The notes under the pieces: model-generated
Told to the model about the DNA's origin: nothing
Seen by the model: the letters and a program-made list of their open reading frames with translations, nothing else
Database searches by the model: none
Position numbers and translations under genes: made by a program
Part shown: positions 23,727 through 33,298 of the stretch, piece after piece
Position numbering within the stretch: the first letter of the stretch is position 1
How the letters are laid out: the number at the start of each line of letters is the position of its first letter
Source of the DNA: Anaerolineales bacterium
Lineage (GTDB): Bacteria; Chloroflexota; Anaerolineae; Anaerolineales; JABWBV01
Length of the DNA stretch: 64,000 bases
Direction: 5' to 3'
Assembly (NCBI GenBank): GCA_020634875.1
Contig: JACKAX010000011.1
Span: 1-64,000, forward strand

Positions 23727-25403
23727 TTATGGGTTCAAATACTCGTCCAGTGCGGGCAACACCACCCCATCAAAATCGAACAACGCCTGATTTTCCCACG
23801 CGTTACCCGAATTCGGATCGGTATTATCCCAACCGTTACCGTCTACCGCGGTCCAGGTAGCATCCCAATAAAAGACGCCCAATCCCCGCCCGTTCGTTAC
23901 CGCGCGCACGACCGCCATCACATCCCGCAGAAAGGCGCGTTGCCCGTCCTTAGTCAGTGGGTAGCCGGAAACAACCAGGTCCGGGCCGAAGATGTTAGCA
24001 AGCTTGTCATCGTTTGCCGGGGTGAACGCATACGCCGTTTCCGCCACGATCACATCCTTGTCGTACCGGGCGGAGATGTCGTCCAGGTTGAATTGCAGTT
24101 CGGCGAGCGTGCCATGCCAGATCGGGTAATACGAAATCCCGATCACGTCGAACGGCACGTCCCGCATCGTGATATTGCCGAAAAACCACTTCGCCAGTTC
24201 GTTATCGCCGCCCTCCGCGATGTGGATCATCACCTGCGTGTCGGGGGAACACGTCTTTACCGCGTCATACCCCGCGGTCAGCAACTCTGCCAGATTATCC
24301 CAGTTTGGCGGGTCCCAGGTATGCCCGTCCGGCCACAACATCCCGGAATTGATCTCGTTGCCGATCTGCACCATGTCCGGGGGCGTGCCCTGCGCGACGA
24401 GGCTGCTACACACATCGAAGGTGTAATCGTACATCGCCTGTTTCAGCGCGGGAAAATCTAGCCCTTCCCACGCGGCAGGTTTGTATTGCTTGCCGGGGTC
24501 GGCCCAATTGTCGGAGTAGTGAAAATCTACGAGCAGTTTGATGCCCTTTTCTTTGAAGCGTTGAGCCATTTCCAGCACACGTTCTTTGTTGTGATACCCA
24601 TCGGCAGGGTCTACCCACACGCGCAGACGGGCGTAGTTCAGCCCGTGGTTTTTGAGAATGTCCAGCGCGTCGCCGGGCGTGCCATCGGTTTCGCGGTACA
24701 CCCCGCCCAGGTCTTCGGACTTTTTCAGGCTGGAGATGTCCGCGCCTAAAATTGAAAGCGCGGTCTGTCCGGGAAGGAGTTCAAAATCGTCGAAACTTGC
24801 CCAGTTCCCCATGTTGGCATCGGATACCAAATTAATCGTACACGTTCCGTCCGTCACTTCGTTAGAGACGACCAGATTCAGCCAGCGATAGCCGGGCATG
24901 GTGGAGGGGACGTAGGCGCGTTGCTCGTTCTCCCCACATTGGAGGGCGATGTAGACCGCGTTCTGTTCCCCGCTTGAACGCACCCACGCGTGGAGGGTGT
25001 ACCACCCATTTTCCAGCCCGGTCAGGGTTTGGGAGGTAGTTACTTGGTAAGCGTCCGCGCCCTGGTGGGTCAGGCGGAAAGCGCTGTCATGGCCTTTGTC
25101 GTCGAGGGAGTTCGCGGCTTCGTTATCTGTGGTCCATCCGGTCAGATCGCCGGTTTCAAAGCTGGGGTTGGGGAAGTTGACGGGGACAGGGACTTCCGTT
25201 GGGGGTGGGTTCGTCGGTTCGGGGAGGGGAGTCTGGGAGGGGATCATGGTGGGTTCAGGTTCGGTCGTTGGAACCGCGGTGTCCGTCGCGGGGAGGGAAG
25301 TGGGGGCGGCGGGTGATGGGGTAGTAGATTGAGGGGTGCAGGCGATCAGCATCCAAAGCAGGAAAAATATCATTACGCCGCGCCAAAAGTTTTTTTTATT
25401 CAT
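23727..25403 (-). CDS. Arabinogalactan endo-beta-1,4-galactanase lipoprotein, GH53
   Basis: An extracellular enzyme of 558 aa cutting beta-1,4-galactan. A lipobox (MLIACTP, Cys22) and Pro/Thr linker lead to a carbohydrate-binding beta-sandwich (about residues 85-215, NFPNPSFETGDLTGWT ... NWASFDDFEL), like the galactan-binding CBM61 type. The GH53 barrel follows: LGADISSLKK, LRVWVDPADGYHN, LLVDFHYSDNWADPGKQ. The acid/base Glu is in QIGNEIN and the nucleophile Glu in IVAETAY. Its ATG overlaps the GH42 stop (TAATG), so the pair is coupled: galactanase outside, beta-galactosidase inside. Confidence 0.93.
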   Translation of the reverse strand: MNKKNFWRGVMIFFLLWMLIACTPQSTTPSPAAPTSLPATDTAVPTTEPEPTMIPSQTPLPEPTNPPPTEVPVPVNFPNPSFETGDLTGWTTDNEAANSLDDKGHDSAFRLTHQGADAYQVTTSQTLTGLENGWYTLHAWVRSSGEQNAVYIALQCGENEQRAYVPSTMPGYRWLNLVVSNEVTDGTCTINLVSDANMGNWASFDDFELLPGQTALSILGADISSLKKSEDLGGVYRETDGTPGDALDILKNHGLNYARLRVWVDPADGYHNKERVLEMAQRFKEKGIKLLVDFHYSDNWADPGKQYKPAAWEGLDFPALKQAMYDYTFDVCSSLVAQGTPPDMVQIGNEINSGMLWPDGHTWDPPNWDNLAELLTAGYDAVKTCSPDTQVMIHIAEGGDNELAKWFFGNITMRDVPFDVIGISYYPIWHGTLAELQFNLDDISARYDKDVIVAETAYAFTPANDDKLANIFGPDLVVSGYPLTKDGQRAFLRDVMAVVRAVTNGRGLGVFYWDATWTAVDGNGWDNTDPNSGNAWENQALFDFDGVVLPALDEYLNP

Positions 25404-27394
25404 TATGGCTCCAAATCTTTGACCAAAATTTGCAAACCATACGGAGCGAGAACAAGTTCCTCCTTCACGGTTTGCGGTTGGTCGGTGAAATTCATCAAAA
25501 AGAGAAATTGCTGGGCTTCGGTTTGCCGCATTTGGGCGGAAACCCCGTGCGGGAGTGGACTGGGCCACGCGGACGCCAGCCCCAAGCATTTGCCCACCCG
25601 GTCATAAAAAGTGCCCAAAAAATCGTCATCCACCTGTGTACCGAGGTGATACGCTTGCCCCTGCCCGAACGCGTTGACCGTGATCGCCGCTTTACCTGCG
25701 TAAAAATCTTGCGTGTAGGTCGCCAACACGTCCGCCGTTGTGGGTTCGAGCAAATCCGCAAACCGTCCGCATCCCGCCGACCCGGTCAAGCCCAAGGTGT
25801 TTTCCGCACACGCCACGCCGTTCCCCTGCGCCGCGCCGAACGTGTCATACTCCACCAGTTTGAACCCCCACACTTCTTCCTGCGGCGACGCGCCCAGGTG
25901 AACCAAATCCGTCTCGTTGACCCACCCGGTCATGTACGTGGTCACGAGCGTGCCGCCCGCCCGGACAAATTCCGTCAAACGAGTGGCGGTCACTTCATTT
26001 AAAAGGTACAACATCGGCACCACGACCAGTGCATACTTGCTCAAATCCTGATGGGCGTTGATCACGTCCGTGGGAATACCCCGTTGCCAGAAATGGCGAT
26101 AATGCTCGATGCACGTCGCCTGATATTCTTTGTTGACCTTGCGGGGGAGATGCGCGCGGCTGATCGCCCATTCGTTTTCAAAATCGTAAATGATCCCGAC
26201 CCGCGCGGGGGTGCGCGCCGCAGCCAGGGCGGGCCACTCGTTCAGCATCTCCCCGACCTCGACAACCTCCCGGAACGTCCGCGCGCTTTCCCTGCCCCGA
26301 TGTGCCACCACTGCCCCATGAAATTTCTCCTCCCCACCCCGACTCTGCCGCCACTGAAAATAGTTCACCCCCATCGCCCCATGTGCCAACGCCTGCGCCG
26401 ACGCAAGTTTCAGCAGTCCCGGTCTTTTCAACCGGCTCAATGCCTGCCAGTTGGTTTGGCTCGGCGAGGACTCGATCAAGTAAAACGGTTGCTGTTTGTA
26501 GCTCCGGTGTAAGTCGTGATAAAACGCGGTTTCGCACGCGGTTTGCACATCATCATTGACGTGCCATTCGGGGTAACTGTCCCAACAGGCAATGTCCACG
26601 TCTTCGGCGATTTTCCAGTAATCCAGCCCCACATCCGGGCGCATAAAGTTGGTGGTGATGGGAATGTTGGGGGTACGTTGGCGGAGGGGGGCGATTTCCA
26701 TCTTGTAAAAATCGTGTACCTGAGCGCTGTTGTAACGTTGCCAGTCAAGCATCAACCCATTATTGGAAGGGTCCACTGGATTGATCTCATCCCAATGTTC
26801 GTACCGGTGGCTCCAAAAGGTTGTCCACCATGCACGGTTGACCGCGTCCAGACTCTCGTACCGCTCCGCCAACCACCGCCGGAAATCCGCGAGACAGGTG
26901 GGGCAGTAACATGCCGTCGAACCGTACTCGTTCGAGACGTGCCAAAGCAAAAGCGCGGGGTGATCTTTGTACCGGTCCGCGAGCAGGGTGTTGATTTCAG
27001 TAACCTTGTGCCGGAAAACGGGCGATGTACGGCAGAAATTCTGGCGTCCCTGGTGAGGGATACGCTGACCGAATGGGTTCATCCGTTGAATTTCGGGGTA
27101 TTGCGCGGCCATCCATGCGGGAGGGGCAGCGCTGGGGGTGGCGAGGATCGCGCGGATGCCGTGTTTGATCAGGCTATCCATCAGCCGGTCGAGCCAGCTA
27201 AAATCGTACCGGCCCTCGAACGGTTCCAGCATCGCCCAGGAAAAAATCCCGACGCTCATCGCGGTGCATTGGGCTACGTTCATCAGCCGGAAATCTTCAG
27301 ACAGCACTTCGGGGAAATCCAACCACTGTTCGTAGTTGTAATCGGCCCCGTACCAGAGATGACTTAGTAATTGGGAGAGGTTGTTTGATTCCAT
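25403..27394 (-). CDS. Beta-galactosidase, GH42
   Basis: A cytoplasmic enzyme of 663 aa that removes terminal beta-galactose, here probably from galacto-oligosaccharides released by the coupled GH53 enzyme. The acid/base is Glu156 in WHVSNEYG and the nucleophile Glu308 in YLIESSPSQTNW. Four cysteines (121, 162, 164, 167) match the zinc cluster of many GH42 enzymes. A glutamine-amidotransferase-like trimerisation domain follows at about 390-600, then a beta domain. ATG 27394 is preferred; a GTG at 27412 is the alternative. A TATCAT box lies 6 bases before the ATG. Confidence 0.95.
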   Translation of the reverse strand: MESNNLSQLLSHLWYGADYNYEQWLDFPEVLSEDFRLMNVAQCTAMSVGIFSWAMLEPFEGRYDFSWLDRLMDSLIKHGIRAILATPSAAPPAWMAAQYPEIQRMNPFGQRIPHQGRQNFCRTSPVFRHKVTEINTLLADRYKDHPALLLWHVSNEYGSTACYCPTCLADFRRWLAERYESLDAVNRAWWTTFWSHRYEHWDEINPVDPSNNGLMLDWQRYNSAQVHDFYKMEIAPLRQRTPNIPITTNFMRPDVGLDYWKIAEDVDIACWDSYPEWHVNDDVQTACETAFYHDLHRSYKQQPFYLIESSPSQTNWQALSRLKRPGLLKLASAQALAHGAMGVNYFQWRQSRGGEEKFHGAVVAHRGRESARTFREVVEVGEMLNEWPALAAARTPARVGIIYDFENEWAISRAHLPRKVNKEYQATCIEHYRHFWQRGIPTDVINAHQDLSKYALVVVPMLYLLNEVTATRLTEFVRAGGTLVTTYMTGWVNETDLVHLGASPQEEVWGFKLVEYDTFGAAQGNGVACAENTLGLTGSAGCGRFADLLEPTTADVLATYTQDFYAGKAAITVNAFGQGQAYHLGTQVDDDFLGTFYDRVGKCLGLASAWPSPLPHGVSAQMRQTEAQQFLFLMNFTDQPQTVKEELVLAPYGLQILVKDLEP

Positions 27395-27433
27395 GCGCCT
27401 ATGATAATCCACCTTATAAAAAGCGCATGAGAG

Positions 27434-27704
27434 ATTTAACGCAAGGGCGCAAAGAGGTAAAGCGCAAAGTAAAAAAGGAAAAAGGCAATACGGCGAAAGT
27501 TACAATTTCTCTTTGGGTAATAGTACACAGATGACACAGATGGGAACAGATGGAAGCAGAAGATTTCAATAAAATTTCTGTTTCCATCTGCGTTTTCTGT
27601 GTTTTCTGTGTAGCAGATTTCATCCTGCCTCGCCCGAAAGTGAATTTCGCGCTACTGCGAAAAAACCCTTGTGCCTTTGCACCTTCGCGCCTTTGCGTTA
27701 AAAA
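27434..27704. mobile_element. MITE-like palindromic element, about 270 bp
   Basis: Near-perfect terminal inverted repeats, AACGCAAGGGCGCAAAG (left) against AACGCAAAGGCGCGAAG (right, reversed), enclose a second nested inverted repeat built on TACACAGATGACACAGATGG / CCATCTGCGTTTTCTGTG. No coding frame resembles a protein. It fills the gap between GH42 and the lipoate enzyme gene and supplies much of the upstream region of the latter. It is probably non-autonomous. Confidence 0.6.
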
Positions 27705-27720
27705 CTACCATCCCAAATGA

Positions 27721-27726
27721 TACAAT
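27721..27726 (+). promoter_or_regulatory. -10 element for a leaderless transcript
   Basis: TACAAT lies 7 bases before the ATG of the lipoate enzyme gene; no ribosome site intervenes. A weak TTAAAA lies 17 bases further upstream, just inside the end of the palindromic element. Confidence 0.45.
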
Positions 27727-27733
27727 CTCCCCT

Positions 27734-28564
27734 ATGAATCTCCCCCCGACCACCTGGCGTCTCCTCCACACGCCCCCGGCCCCTGGCCCCTGGAACATGG
27801 CCCTCGACGAAGCCATCCTCGAAGCGGCAGGACAGGGTCTCGTCCCCCCCACCCTGCGCCTGTACGCGTGGGAACCCGCGTGCCTGTCGCTCGGCTATTC
27901 CCAACCCTTTTCCGACGCCGATCAAAACGCCCTTGCCCAACACGGTTGGGACCTCGTCCGCCGTCCGACCGGGGGGCGGGCGATTCTGCACACGGACGAA
28001 CTGACGTACTCGGTCAGCGCGCCGCCCAACGAACCCCGCGTGGCTGGCAGTGTGCTTGAAAGCTACCAACGCCTCGCTCTGGCCCTCCTCCAGGCCCTCC
28101 ATCGCCTCGCCGTCCCTGCCGAAGCCGAAGAGAAGTACGCCCTCCTCGGGGATGCGAACCCGAAAGGCCCCGTCTGTTTTGAAGTTCCGTCGAATTGGGA
28201 AATTACCGTAGATGGGAAAAAACTGATTGGCAGCGCGCAAGTCCGGCGGCAGATTGGCGTACTCCAGCATGGTTCCCTCCCCTTGTATGGCGATCTGACC
28301 CGGATCACGCAAGCCCTCGCCTTTCCCGACGAACCCACCCGCGCGGACGCCGCGTCCCGTCTGCTCGCCCGCGCCACCACCGTTGAAACCGCGTTGGGTC
28401 GCCCCGTTACATGGGAACAAGCCGCCGACGCCCTCGCCGCCTCCTTTGCTCAAACCTTGAACTTAACGCTGGAAAAAGCCGAAGTCACCCCCGCCGAAAC
28501 CGCCCGCGCCGAAGTGCTTGTACGAGAGAAATATACGCACACTAGTTGGACGGAAAGAATCTAA
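27734..28564 (+). CDS. Lipoyl/octanoyl transferase of the LplA/LipM family
   Basis: An enzyme of 276 aa that attaches lipoyl or octanoyl groups to carrier-protein lysines. Family motifs are NMALDEAIL (22-30), VRRPTGGRAILH (75-86) and the acyl-binding strand EITVDGKKLIGSAQ (156-169). Cys148 in GPVCFEVPS stands where LipM-type octanoyltransferases keep their catalytic cysteine, and no large ATP-binding C-terminal domain is present, so an octanoyltransferase is favoured over a ligase. The start at 27734 fits a -10 box 7 bases upstream. No lipoyl synthase or dehydrogenase gene is adjacent. Confidence 0.85.
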   Translation: MNLPPTTWRLLHTPPAPGPWNMALDEAILEAAGQGLVPPTLRLYAWEPACLSLGYSQPFSDADQNALAQHGWDLVRRPTGGRAILHTDELTYSVSAPPNEPRVAGSVLESYQRLALALLQALHRLAVPAEAEEKYALLGDANPKGPVCFEVPSNWEITVDGKKLIGSAQVRRQIGVLQHGSLPLYGDLTRITQALAFPDEPTRADAASRLLARATTVETALGRPVTWEQAADALAASFAQTLNLTLEKAEVTPAETARAEVLVREKYTHTSWTERI

Positions 28565-28577
28565 AATTTGTTAAACT

Positions 28578-28973
28578 TTAGTCAGACGATAGCGGGCAAT
28601 ACACATCCACTCGAATCCCAAACGGATCATCCACCGCGCAAAATCGCATTTTGTCATACATTTTCGTATCTTCCGGAGCCATGCAAGTTTTTGCACCTGC
28701 CTCGAGAAACGCTTTGTACAAAATATCCACTTGCTCCGGCTCACCAACCTGAATAGCAAATTCCGCGTTGCGTGGATTGGTATTTGGGTCTATGTTCATC
28801 CCTTCAGCAGGGAAGAAGGTTAGCCAGGTATCACCCAATTTCCAGCCTTTGAGGCGCGGTTCGGAAACCGGCGCAGGGCCGAAGATTTTGGCGTAAAAAG
28901 CCACAGCTTTTTCAAAGTTTTTTAGGTAAAAAGTGGGGAAGCGCAACCCAATCACCTGAAATTTTTCATCCAT
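28578..28973 (-). CDS. VOC-family (glyoxalase/bleomycin-resistance-like) protein
   Basis: A protein of 131 aa with paired beta-alpha-beta-beta-beta modules: LRFPTFYLKNFEKAVAFYAKIFG at the start and KMRFCAVDDPFGIRVDVYCPL at the end. Its substrate cannot be inferred. AAGGAG lies 8 bases before the ATG. It is convergent with the lipoate enzyme gene, 13 bases apart. Confidence 0.88.
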   Translation of the reverse strand: MDEKFQVIGLRFPTFYLKNFEKAVAFYAKIFGPAPVSEPRLKGWKLGDTWLTFFPAEGMNIDPNTNPRNAEFAIQVGEPEQVDILYKAFLEAGAKTCMAPEDTKMYDKMRFCAVDDPFGIRVDVYCPLSSD

Positions 28974-29036
28974 TACTTACTCCTTGAGGAACTGAACAGA
29001 ATGAAAATGGTGAAAAAGAATCATTCTCCAATAATC

Positions 29037-30674
29037 TCAGTCCCCTGCCCCCCGTGCAATCCGTTTTTGCAAATGCTCCGGCCATTGGCTGATGTCTTCG
29101 GACGGATAAATCTTGAGTTCAGCCCCGTTTTGGGTGAACAGGTCACGCGTGCGGCAGTTGAGGATCGTTCGGGCGGCGGCGAGGCCCGTTGAGGTCGCGC
29201 CCGCCACGCCGTGGCTGATCGTACTGGCCCCAACCATGTACAGCCCGTCCATCTCGCTCTTGATGGGGAACGCGCCCGGCCCAACCTGGAAACGGCTTTT
29301 GGCGATGCCGTACAGGTTGCCTTCGGTGGCGTTGATGTAATGCTCGTTGGTCAGTGGGGTGCCCAGGTTGCAGAAGACTAAGCTGTCACGCAGGCCGGGG
29401 ACGCGTTTGTCCAGGGCGGCGAGCATTTTTCCGGCGAGTTGCCCTTTCAGGGTACGGTAAGCCTCGGGACGGGAGGCGGTTTCCGTGCCCGCCCATTGTT
29501 TGAAGGCGTCGTAGCCGACGAAGGTGAAGGCTTCCAGGGTGTGGTGGCCTTTGTGCATCTTGGACGGGTCTTTGAGAGTGGTGACGGTCATAAACATGCC
29601 GGGGGGCGTGTTGGTTTCGAGCGCGTGCCCGGTCAGGCCCTGCTGGTAGATGGCGTCCACATCGGCGTGTTCGTAAAACCAATAATTGCCAGAATCCAGC
29701 CCGGCGGCACGCAAGTCCATATCCACCGCAAAAAACAGACTGAGGGCGGAACCGGAATAGGTCACTTTGTCCACTTTGCGGCGCAGTTTGCCAGGGAGAT
29801 GCTCCCGTCCGATGAGTTTGCCGAAGGTCACTTCCGGGTCGGCATTGCTGATGATGTTGCGGGCACGAATCTCTTCCCCGTTTGCCAGTACAACGCCAAC
29901 TGCGCGACCATTTTCGATCAGGATGCGGGCGACGGGCGTGTTCAGCCGGATGTCACCCCCTGCGCGTTTCAGCGCCCGGACAAACGCCCGCGGAATGGCA
30001 AACGCGCCCCCGCGGGGATAGTATCCCCCCTCGAAATAGTGATGCACCACCCCGGCGTGAACCATCGCCGAAACCTGAGAGGGCGGCATGCCATGATCGC
30101 CCGATTGCCCCGCGAGAATGCCTTTCAGCACGGGATCAGAGACGAAGTGGTTGATCAAATCCTGCCCGGAGCGGAGGCCCCATTGCACGATGGGGGCGGC
30201 ACGCGACGGGAGTTTTGCCACGTCCGAGGCACTTTGCACCGCGGCGAGCCGGGACAGGTTCGTCATGATGCGTTCGACGGTGTTCAGGTAGCCGTCAATC
30301 CCCGCCGCTTCTTTCGGGAACCGGGTTTTGAGGCGGTCAGCAAACCGCTCTTTCCCCGCGGGGATGTCGAACCGTTCCTGTCCGATGAAAATGTGGTCGA
30401 AGCCGTCGGGGTTGAGTTCGAGGAAGTCGAGGTCTTGCGAGACGCCCAGCCCTTCGTAAACGCGGCGCAGGTGTCCGCCGGGCTGTACGCCGCCGATGTA
30501 ATGCACACCGGGGCTGAACCGGTAGCCTTCGAGGGTGAACGAGTGCGTCCAGCCGCCAGGGACTTCGTGCTGTTCGCAGACGAGAACGTTTTGGCCCGCT
30601 TGGGCGAGCGCGACGGCGGCGGTCAATCCGCCAGGGCCGGAGCCGATAATGAGGGTGTCGAGGGTGGTGGGCAT
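29037..30674 (-). CDS. Phytoene-desaturase-like FAD oxidoreductase (CrtI/CrtISO/retinol saturase type)
   Basis: A flavoprotein of 545 aa. The dinucleotide motif is LIIGSGPGGLTAAVALAQAG (residues 7-26), followed by EQHEVPGGWTHSF and FSPGVHYIGGVQPGG, which point to the CrtISO/retinol-saturase branch. The C-terminal FAD signature is GLYMVGASTISHGVAGATSTG. These enzymes saturate, desaturate or isomerise polyenes, but no carotenoid genes are nearby. ATG 30674 is chosen because AGGAG lies about 10 bases before it and the FAD motif starts right after. Confidence 0.85.
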   Translation of the reverse strand: MPTTLDTLIIGSGPGGLTAAVALAQAGQNVLVCEQHEVPGGWTHSFTLEGYRFSPGVHYIGGVQPGGHLRRVYEGLGVSQDLDFLELNPDGFDHIFIGQERFDIPAGKERFADRLKTRFPKEAAGIDGYLNTVERIMTNLSRLAAVQSASDVAKLPSRAAPIVQWGLRSGQDLINHFVSDPVLKGILAGQSGDHGMPPSQVSAMVHAGVVHHYFEGGYYPRGGAFAIPRAFVRALKRAGGDIRLNTPVARILIENGRAVGVVLANGEEIRARNIISNADPEVTFGKLIGREHLPGKLRRKVDKVTYSGSALSLFFAVDMDLRAAGLDSGNYWFYEHADVDAIYQQGLTGHALETNTPPGMFMTVTTLKDPSKMHKGHHTLEAFTFVGYDAFKQWAGTETASRPEAYRTLKGQLAGKMLAALDKRVPGLRDSLVFCNLGTPLTNEHYINATEGNLYGIAKSRFQVGPGAFPIKSEMDGLYMVGASTISHGVAGATSTGLAAARTILNCRTRDLFTQNGAELKIYPSEDISQWPEHLQKRIARGAGD

Positions 30675-30876
30675 GAGGAGGTCTCCTGGGTTGAGGGAAG
30701 GGTCATGTGTTTGAATGATTTTACCGCGCAAGTGCTCTTTAATCGGAACGTTACAGGGTATTGGAGGAATGGTGGCTCATGTCCAAAACACGATTCAGGT
30801 CTTGTCTGCTCTCCTGGGACTCCCGCTACCCTTTCTGGAATGGCCCAACAACGTGGAAATACATCGTTCCGCACGA

Positions 30877-31040
30877 ACTTTTGGTAGTGGGATAAGGCGC
30901 GGAACCGTTCCGCGAACACTTTTGGTAGCGGGACAAAGCGCGGAACGGTACCGCGAGCACTTTTGGTAGTGGGACAAAGCGCGGAACGGTTCCGCGAATA
31001 TTTTTGGTAGTGGGATAAAGCGCGGAACGATAACCTGGCA
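30877..31040. repeat. 41-bp tandem repeat, four units with palindromic core
   Basis: Units start at 30877, 30918, 30959 and 31000; the fourth diverges at its end. Each begins A[CT]TTTTGGTAG[TC]GGGA and contains CGCGGAACGGTTCCGCG, a perfect or near-perfect 17-base palindrome. Degenerate half-copies of the GTTCCGC motif occur on both sides (near 30865 and 31067). Because 41 is not a multiple of 3, the minus-strand open frame through the block is not a credible gene. The 530-bp gap 30675-31206 otherwise contains only the terminator at 31126. Confidence 0.85.
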
Positions 31041-31125
31041 CATCTTGTACGTAAGATGAAGCAAAACATCGTTCCGCGCTTCATCCTGTGCGTAAAAACA
31101 GAACATCTCTGGAGACGAATCAAAA

Positions 31126-31180
31126 AGGTGGGGTAGACCAGGATGCGCCGGGAGGTCTGGCGCACAAGTCCACCCCACCT
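31126..31180 (-). terminator. Terminator of the molybdenum oxidoreductase operon
   Basis: AGGTGGGG (31126-31133) pairs with CCCCACCT (31173-31180), with an inner TGCGCC/GGCGCA stem and five T on the minus strand. Confidence 0.75.
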
Positions 31181-31206
31181 TAGATGGGATTGCTCGGATG
31201 AAGAAA

Positions 31207-33294
31207 TCAAGCTCCTGAAATATCCTCAGGCCGAATGGGCAGCCGCCGGATGGGTTTGCCGGTGGCGGCGAAAATGGCGTTGGCAACTGCGGGAATAAGC
31301 GGAGGCGTGCTCATTTCCCCTACCCCTCGCGGGGCACGGGTATTCTGAACGATATACACCTCAATCTCTGGCATTTCATCGAATTGCAGGAGAGGATAAT
31401 CGTCAAAATTGCTTTGCTGTACCTGCCCGTTTTCGAGCGTGATGCCCTCCCCTTTCAGCGCGGCGGTCAACCCAAACACGATACCTCCCTCCATCTGTGC
31501 TTCAACCATGTCGGGGTTGATCACGATGCCGCAATCAACGGCACAAACCACGCGATGTACCTGAACACAGCCATTTCCGTCTACCGAAACTTCAACCACC
31601 TCCGCGACCGGCACAGAACCCCACGTCGCGTGGCAGGCGATCCCTCGGCTCCGACCCTCGGGTAGCGGCGTGCCCCAACCCGCTTTCGTCGCAGCCAGGG
31701 CCAACACTTCCTGTAAAATGTCTGGTTCCAGTTCCTGGCGTAGTTCGTAGGGGTCCTTGCCTAGCGCGGCGGCCATCTCATCCAAAAAACATTCGCGCAC
31801 AAAGGCATCGGGGATATTTGTTACGGCGCGCCAGGCTCCGGTGGGGATAGAAGAAGGAGACTGGAAGGTTTGGATGTCAGGCAGGGCAGGCTGGTCCAAC
31901 CGGGCGTGGGCGAGGTGGAGGGTGAAGGGGTGGTAGAAATCGTTTTTCATATCATCATCTCTTGTCCAAACCACTTTCACCGGCGCGTTAATCGCCTGCG
32001 AAACCCGGACGGCCTCGATCACATAATCCACCTGGAGCCGCCGCCCGAACCCCCCGCCCAACAGCGTGACATGCACGAGGATGGCTTCTTCCGGGAGGCC
32101 AGTAATTCGCCGGGCAGTTTGCCGGGCTTCCTGCGGGGCTTGCGTGGGTGCCCAGATTTCGCATCGGTCGGCACGCACATCCGCGACACAGTTCATTGGC
32201 TCCATCGTGGCGTGGGCATAGTAGGGGACTTCGTAGGTAGCTTGAAGGATTTTCTCATCTTGAAGCGAGGCGCTTAGTTCCGTCGCCCGCGCGATGAGAG
32301 CCTCTCGTATCCCTTCTGTGCTCAAGCTTGCGTTGGAGCCATCATCCCAGGTTATGTCCAGTGCTCTGCGTCCCTGGAGGGCTGCCCAGGTGTTCACCGC
32401 GACAACGGCGATGCCATTTTCTATCTCCACAATTTGCTGAACCCCGGCAATCGCTTTGGCATTCGTTGCATCAAAGCTGATGATTTTGCCTCCCAGCGTG
32501 GGGGGGCGGGCGATGACTGCGTAGGACATGCCCGGAATCTGGATGTCCAGCCCGTATACGGCACTCCCATTCACAATTTGCGGGCCATCAATTCGCTCCA
32601 TTCGCGTGCCGATCAGATGGAAATCGGCGGGGTCTTTAGCTTGTACGCGTAGAAAAGAGAGGGCATCTAGCGTAGCGGCGGTGGTAACCAATTCCCCGTA
32701 GGGCAATGTCTTTTCGCTGGTCGTGTGGAATACTTTTCCGCGTTCGGCATAACACGAGGCAGGGTCTACTTCCCAAATTTGGGCCGCTGCGGTGATTAAC
32801 ATCTCCCGCGCGACCGCACCCGCGCGACGCAAGGGATTGTAACTTTCAAAGATGCTGGTACTGCCCCCGGTTAGTTGGTTGCCGTAGCGGCGGTCGCCTG
32901 GGGCCTGTTCAATGCGGATGGCTGTCCAGTCCACTTCCAATTCCTCGGCAACGAGCATGGGGAGGGCTGTACGCACGCCTTGTCCCATCTCCGATCTGTG
33001 GACGGTGATTGTGATGAGGTTGTCTATGCCGATTTTGACAAAAAGATTGGGTTCAAACCACGCAGGGGTAACGGGGGTGGGTTCGGGAAGATTGGAAAGC
33101 GTTGGGGTCAGAGGAAGATTGGTTGGGGTAACGGTGCCCGCGGAAAGGGTGGCGGTCGGAGCAGGATGGGTTCCGGTATCGTCACATCCGGCAAGGTACA
33201 GGCTGAGGAGCAATCCGCCTCCAGCTAATCCGGTCACTTTGAGAAAATCACGCCGGGAGAGGGGAAAAGTTTTTTGAGGGCGGGGCGTATTCAT
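31207..33294 (-). CDS. Molybdopterin-binding aldehyde/xanthine-type oxidoreductase, IorB-like
   Basis: The large catalytic subunit (695 aa) of a molybdenum hydroxylase of the isoquinoline-oxidoreductase type, in which molybdopterin domains are permuted relative to xanthine dehydrogenase. A twin-arginine signal ([10 protein letters not shown], Arg14-Arg15) is followed by LYLAGC (Cys37), so the protein is probably exported folded and then lipid-anchored. Conserved segments include [33 protein letters not shown] and [13 protein letters not shown]. It begins 4 bases after the 2Fe-2S gene stop with GAGGAGG upstream. The substrate is unknown, and no FAD subunit is present. Confidence 0.9.
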   Translation of the reverse strand: MNTPRPQKTFPLSRRDFLKVTGLAGGGLLLSLYLAGCDDTGTHPAPTATLSAGTVTPTNLPLTPTLSNLPEPTPVTPAWFEPNLFVKIGIDNLITITVHRSEMGQGVRTALPMLVAEELEVDWTAIRIEQAPGDRRYGNQLTGGSTSIFESYNPLRRAGAVAREMLITAAAQIWEVDPASCYAERGKVFHTTSEKTLPYGELVTTAATLDALSFLRVQAKDPADFHLIGTRMERIDGPQIVNGSAVYGLDIQIPGMSYAVIARPPTLGGKIISFDATNAKAIAGVQQIVEIENGIAVVAVNTWAALQGRRALDITWDDGSNASLSTEGIREALIARATELSASLQDEKILQATYEVPYYAHATMEPMNCVADVRADRCEIWAPTQAPQEARQTARRITGLPEEAILVHVTLLGGGFGRRLQVDYVIEAVRVSQAINAPVKVVWTRDDDMKNDFYHPFTLHLAHARLDQPALPDIQTFQSPSSIPTGAWRAVTNIPDAFVRECFLDEMAAALGKDPYELRQELEPDILQEVLALAATKAGWGTPLPEGRSRGIACHATWGSVPVAEVVEVSVDGNGCVQVHRVVCAVDCGIVINPDMVEAQMEGGIVFGLTAALKGEGITLENGQVQQSNFDDYPLLQFDEMPEIEVYIVQNTRAPRGVGEMSTPPLIPAVANAIFAATGKPIRRLPIRPEDISGA

Positions 33295-33298
33295 TGGC

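Noticed and set aside
30877..31040. Possible CRISPR array
   Set aside because: Units are directly adjacent with no unique spacers, each holds a full palindrome, and no cas genes occur in the window.
30623..31210. Minus-strand open frame with RALSHYQK-like repeats
   Set aside because: It arises from the 41-bp tandem repeat, whose unit is not a multiple of three, so the peptide repeat appears in shifting frames; there is no ribosome site and it overlaps the true start of the CrtI-like gene.
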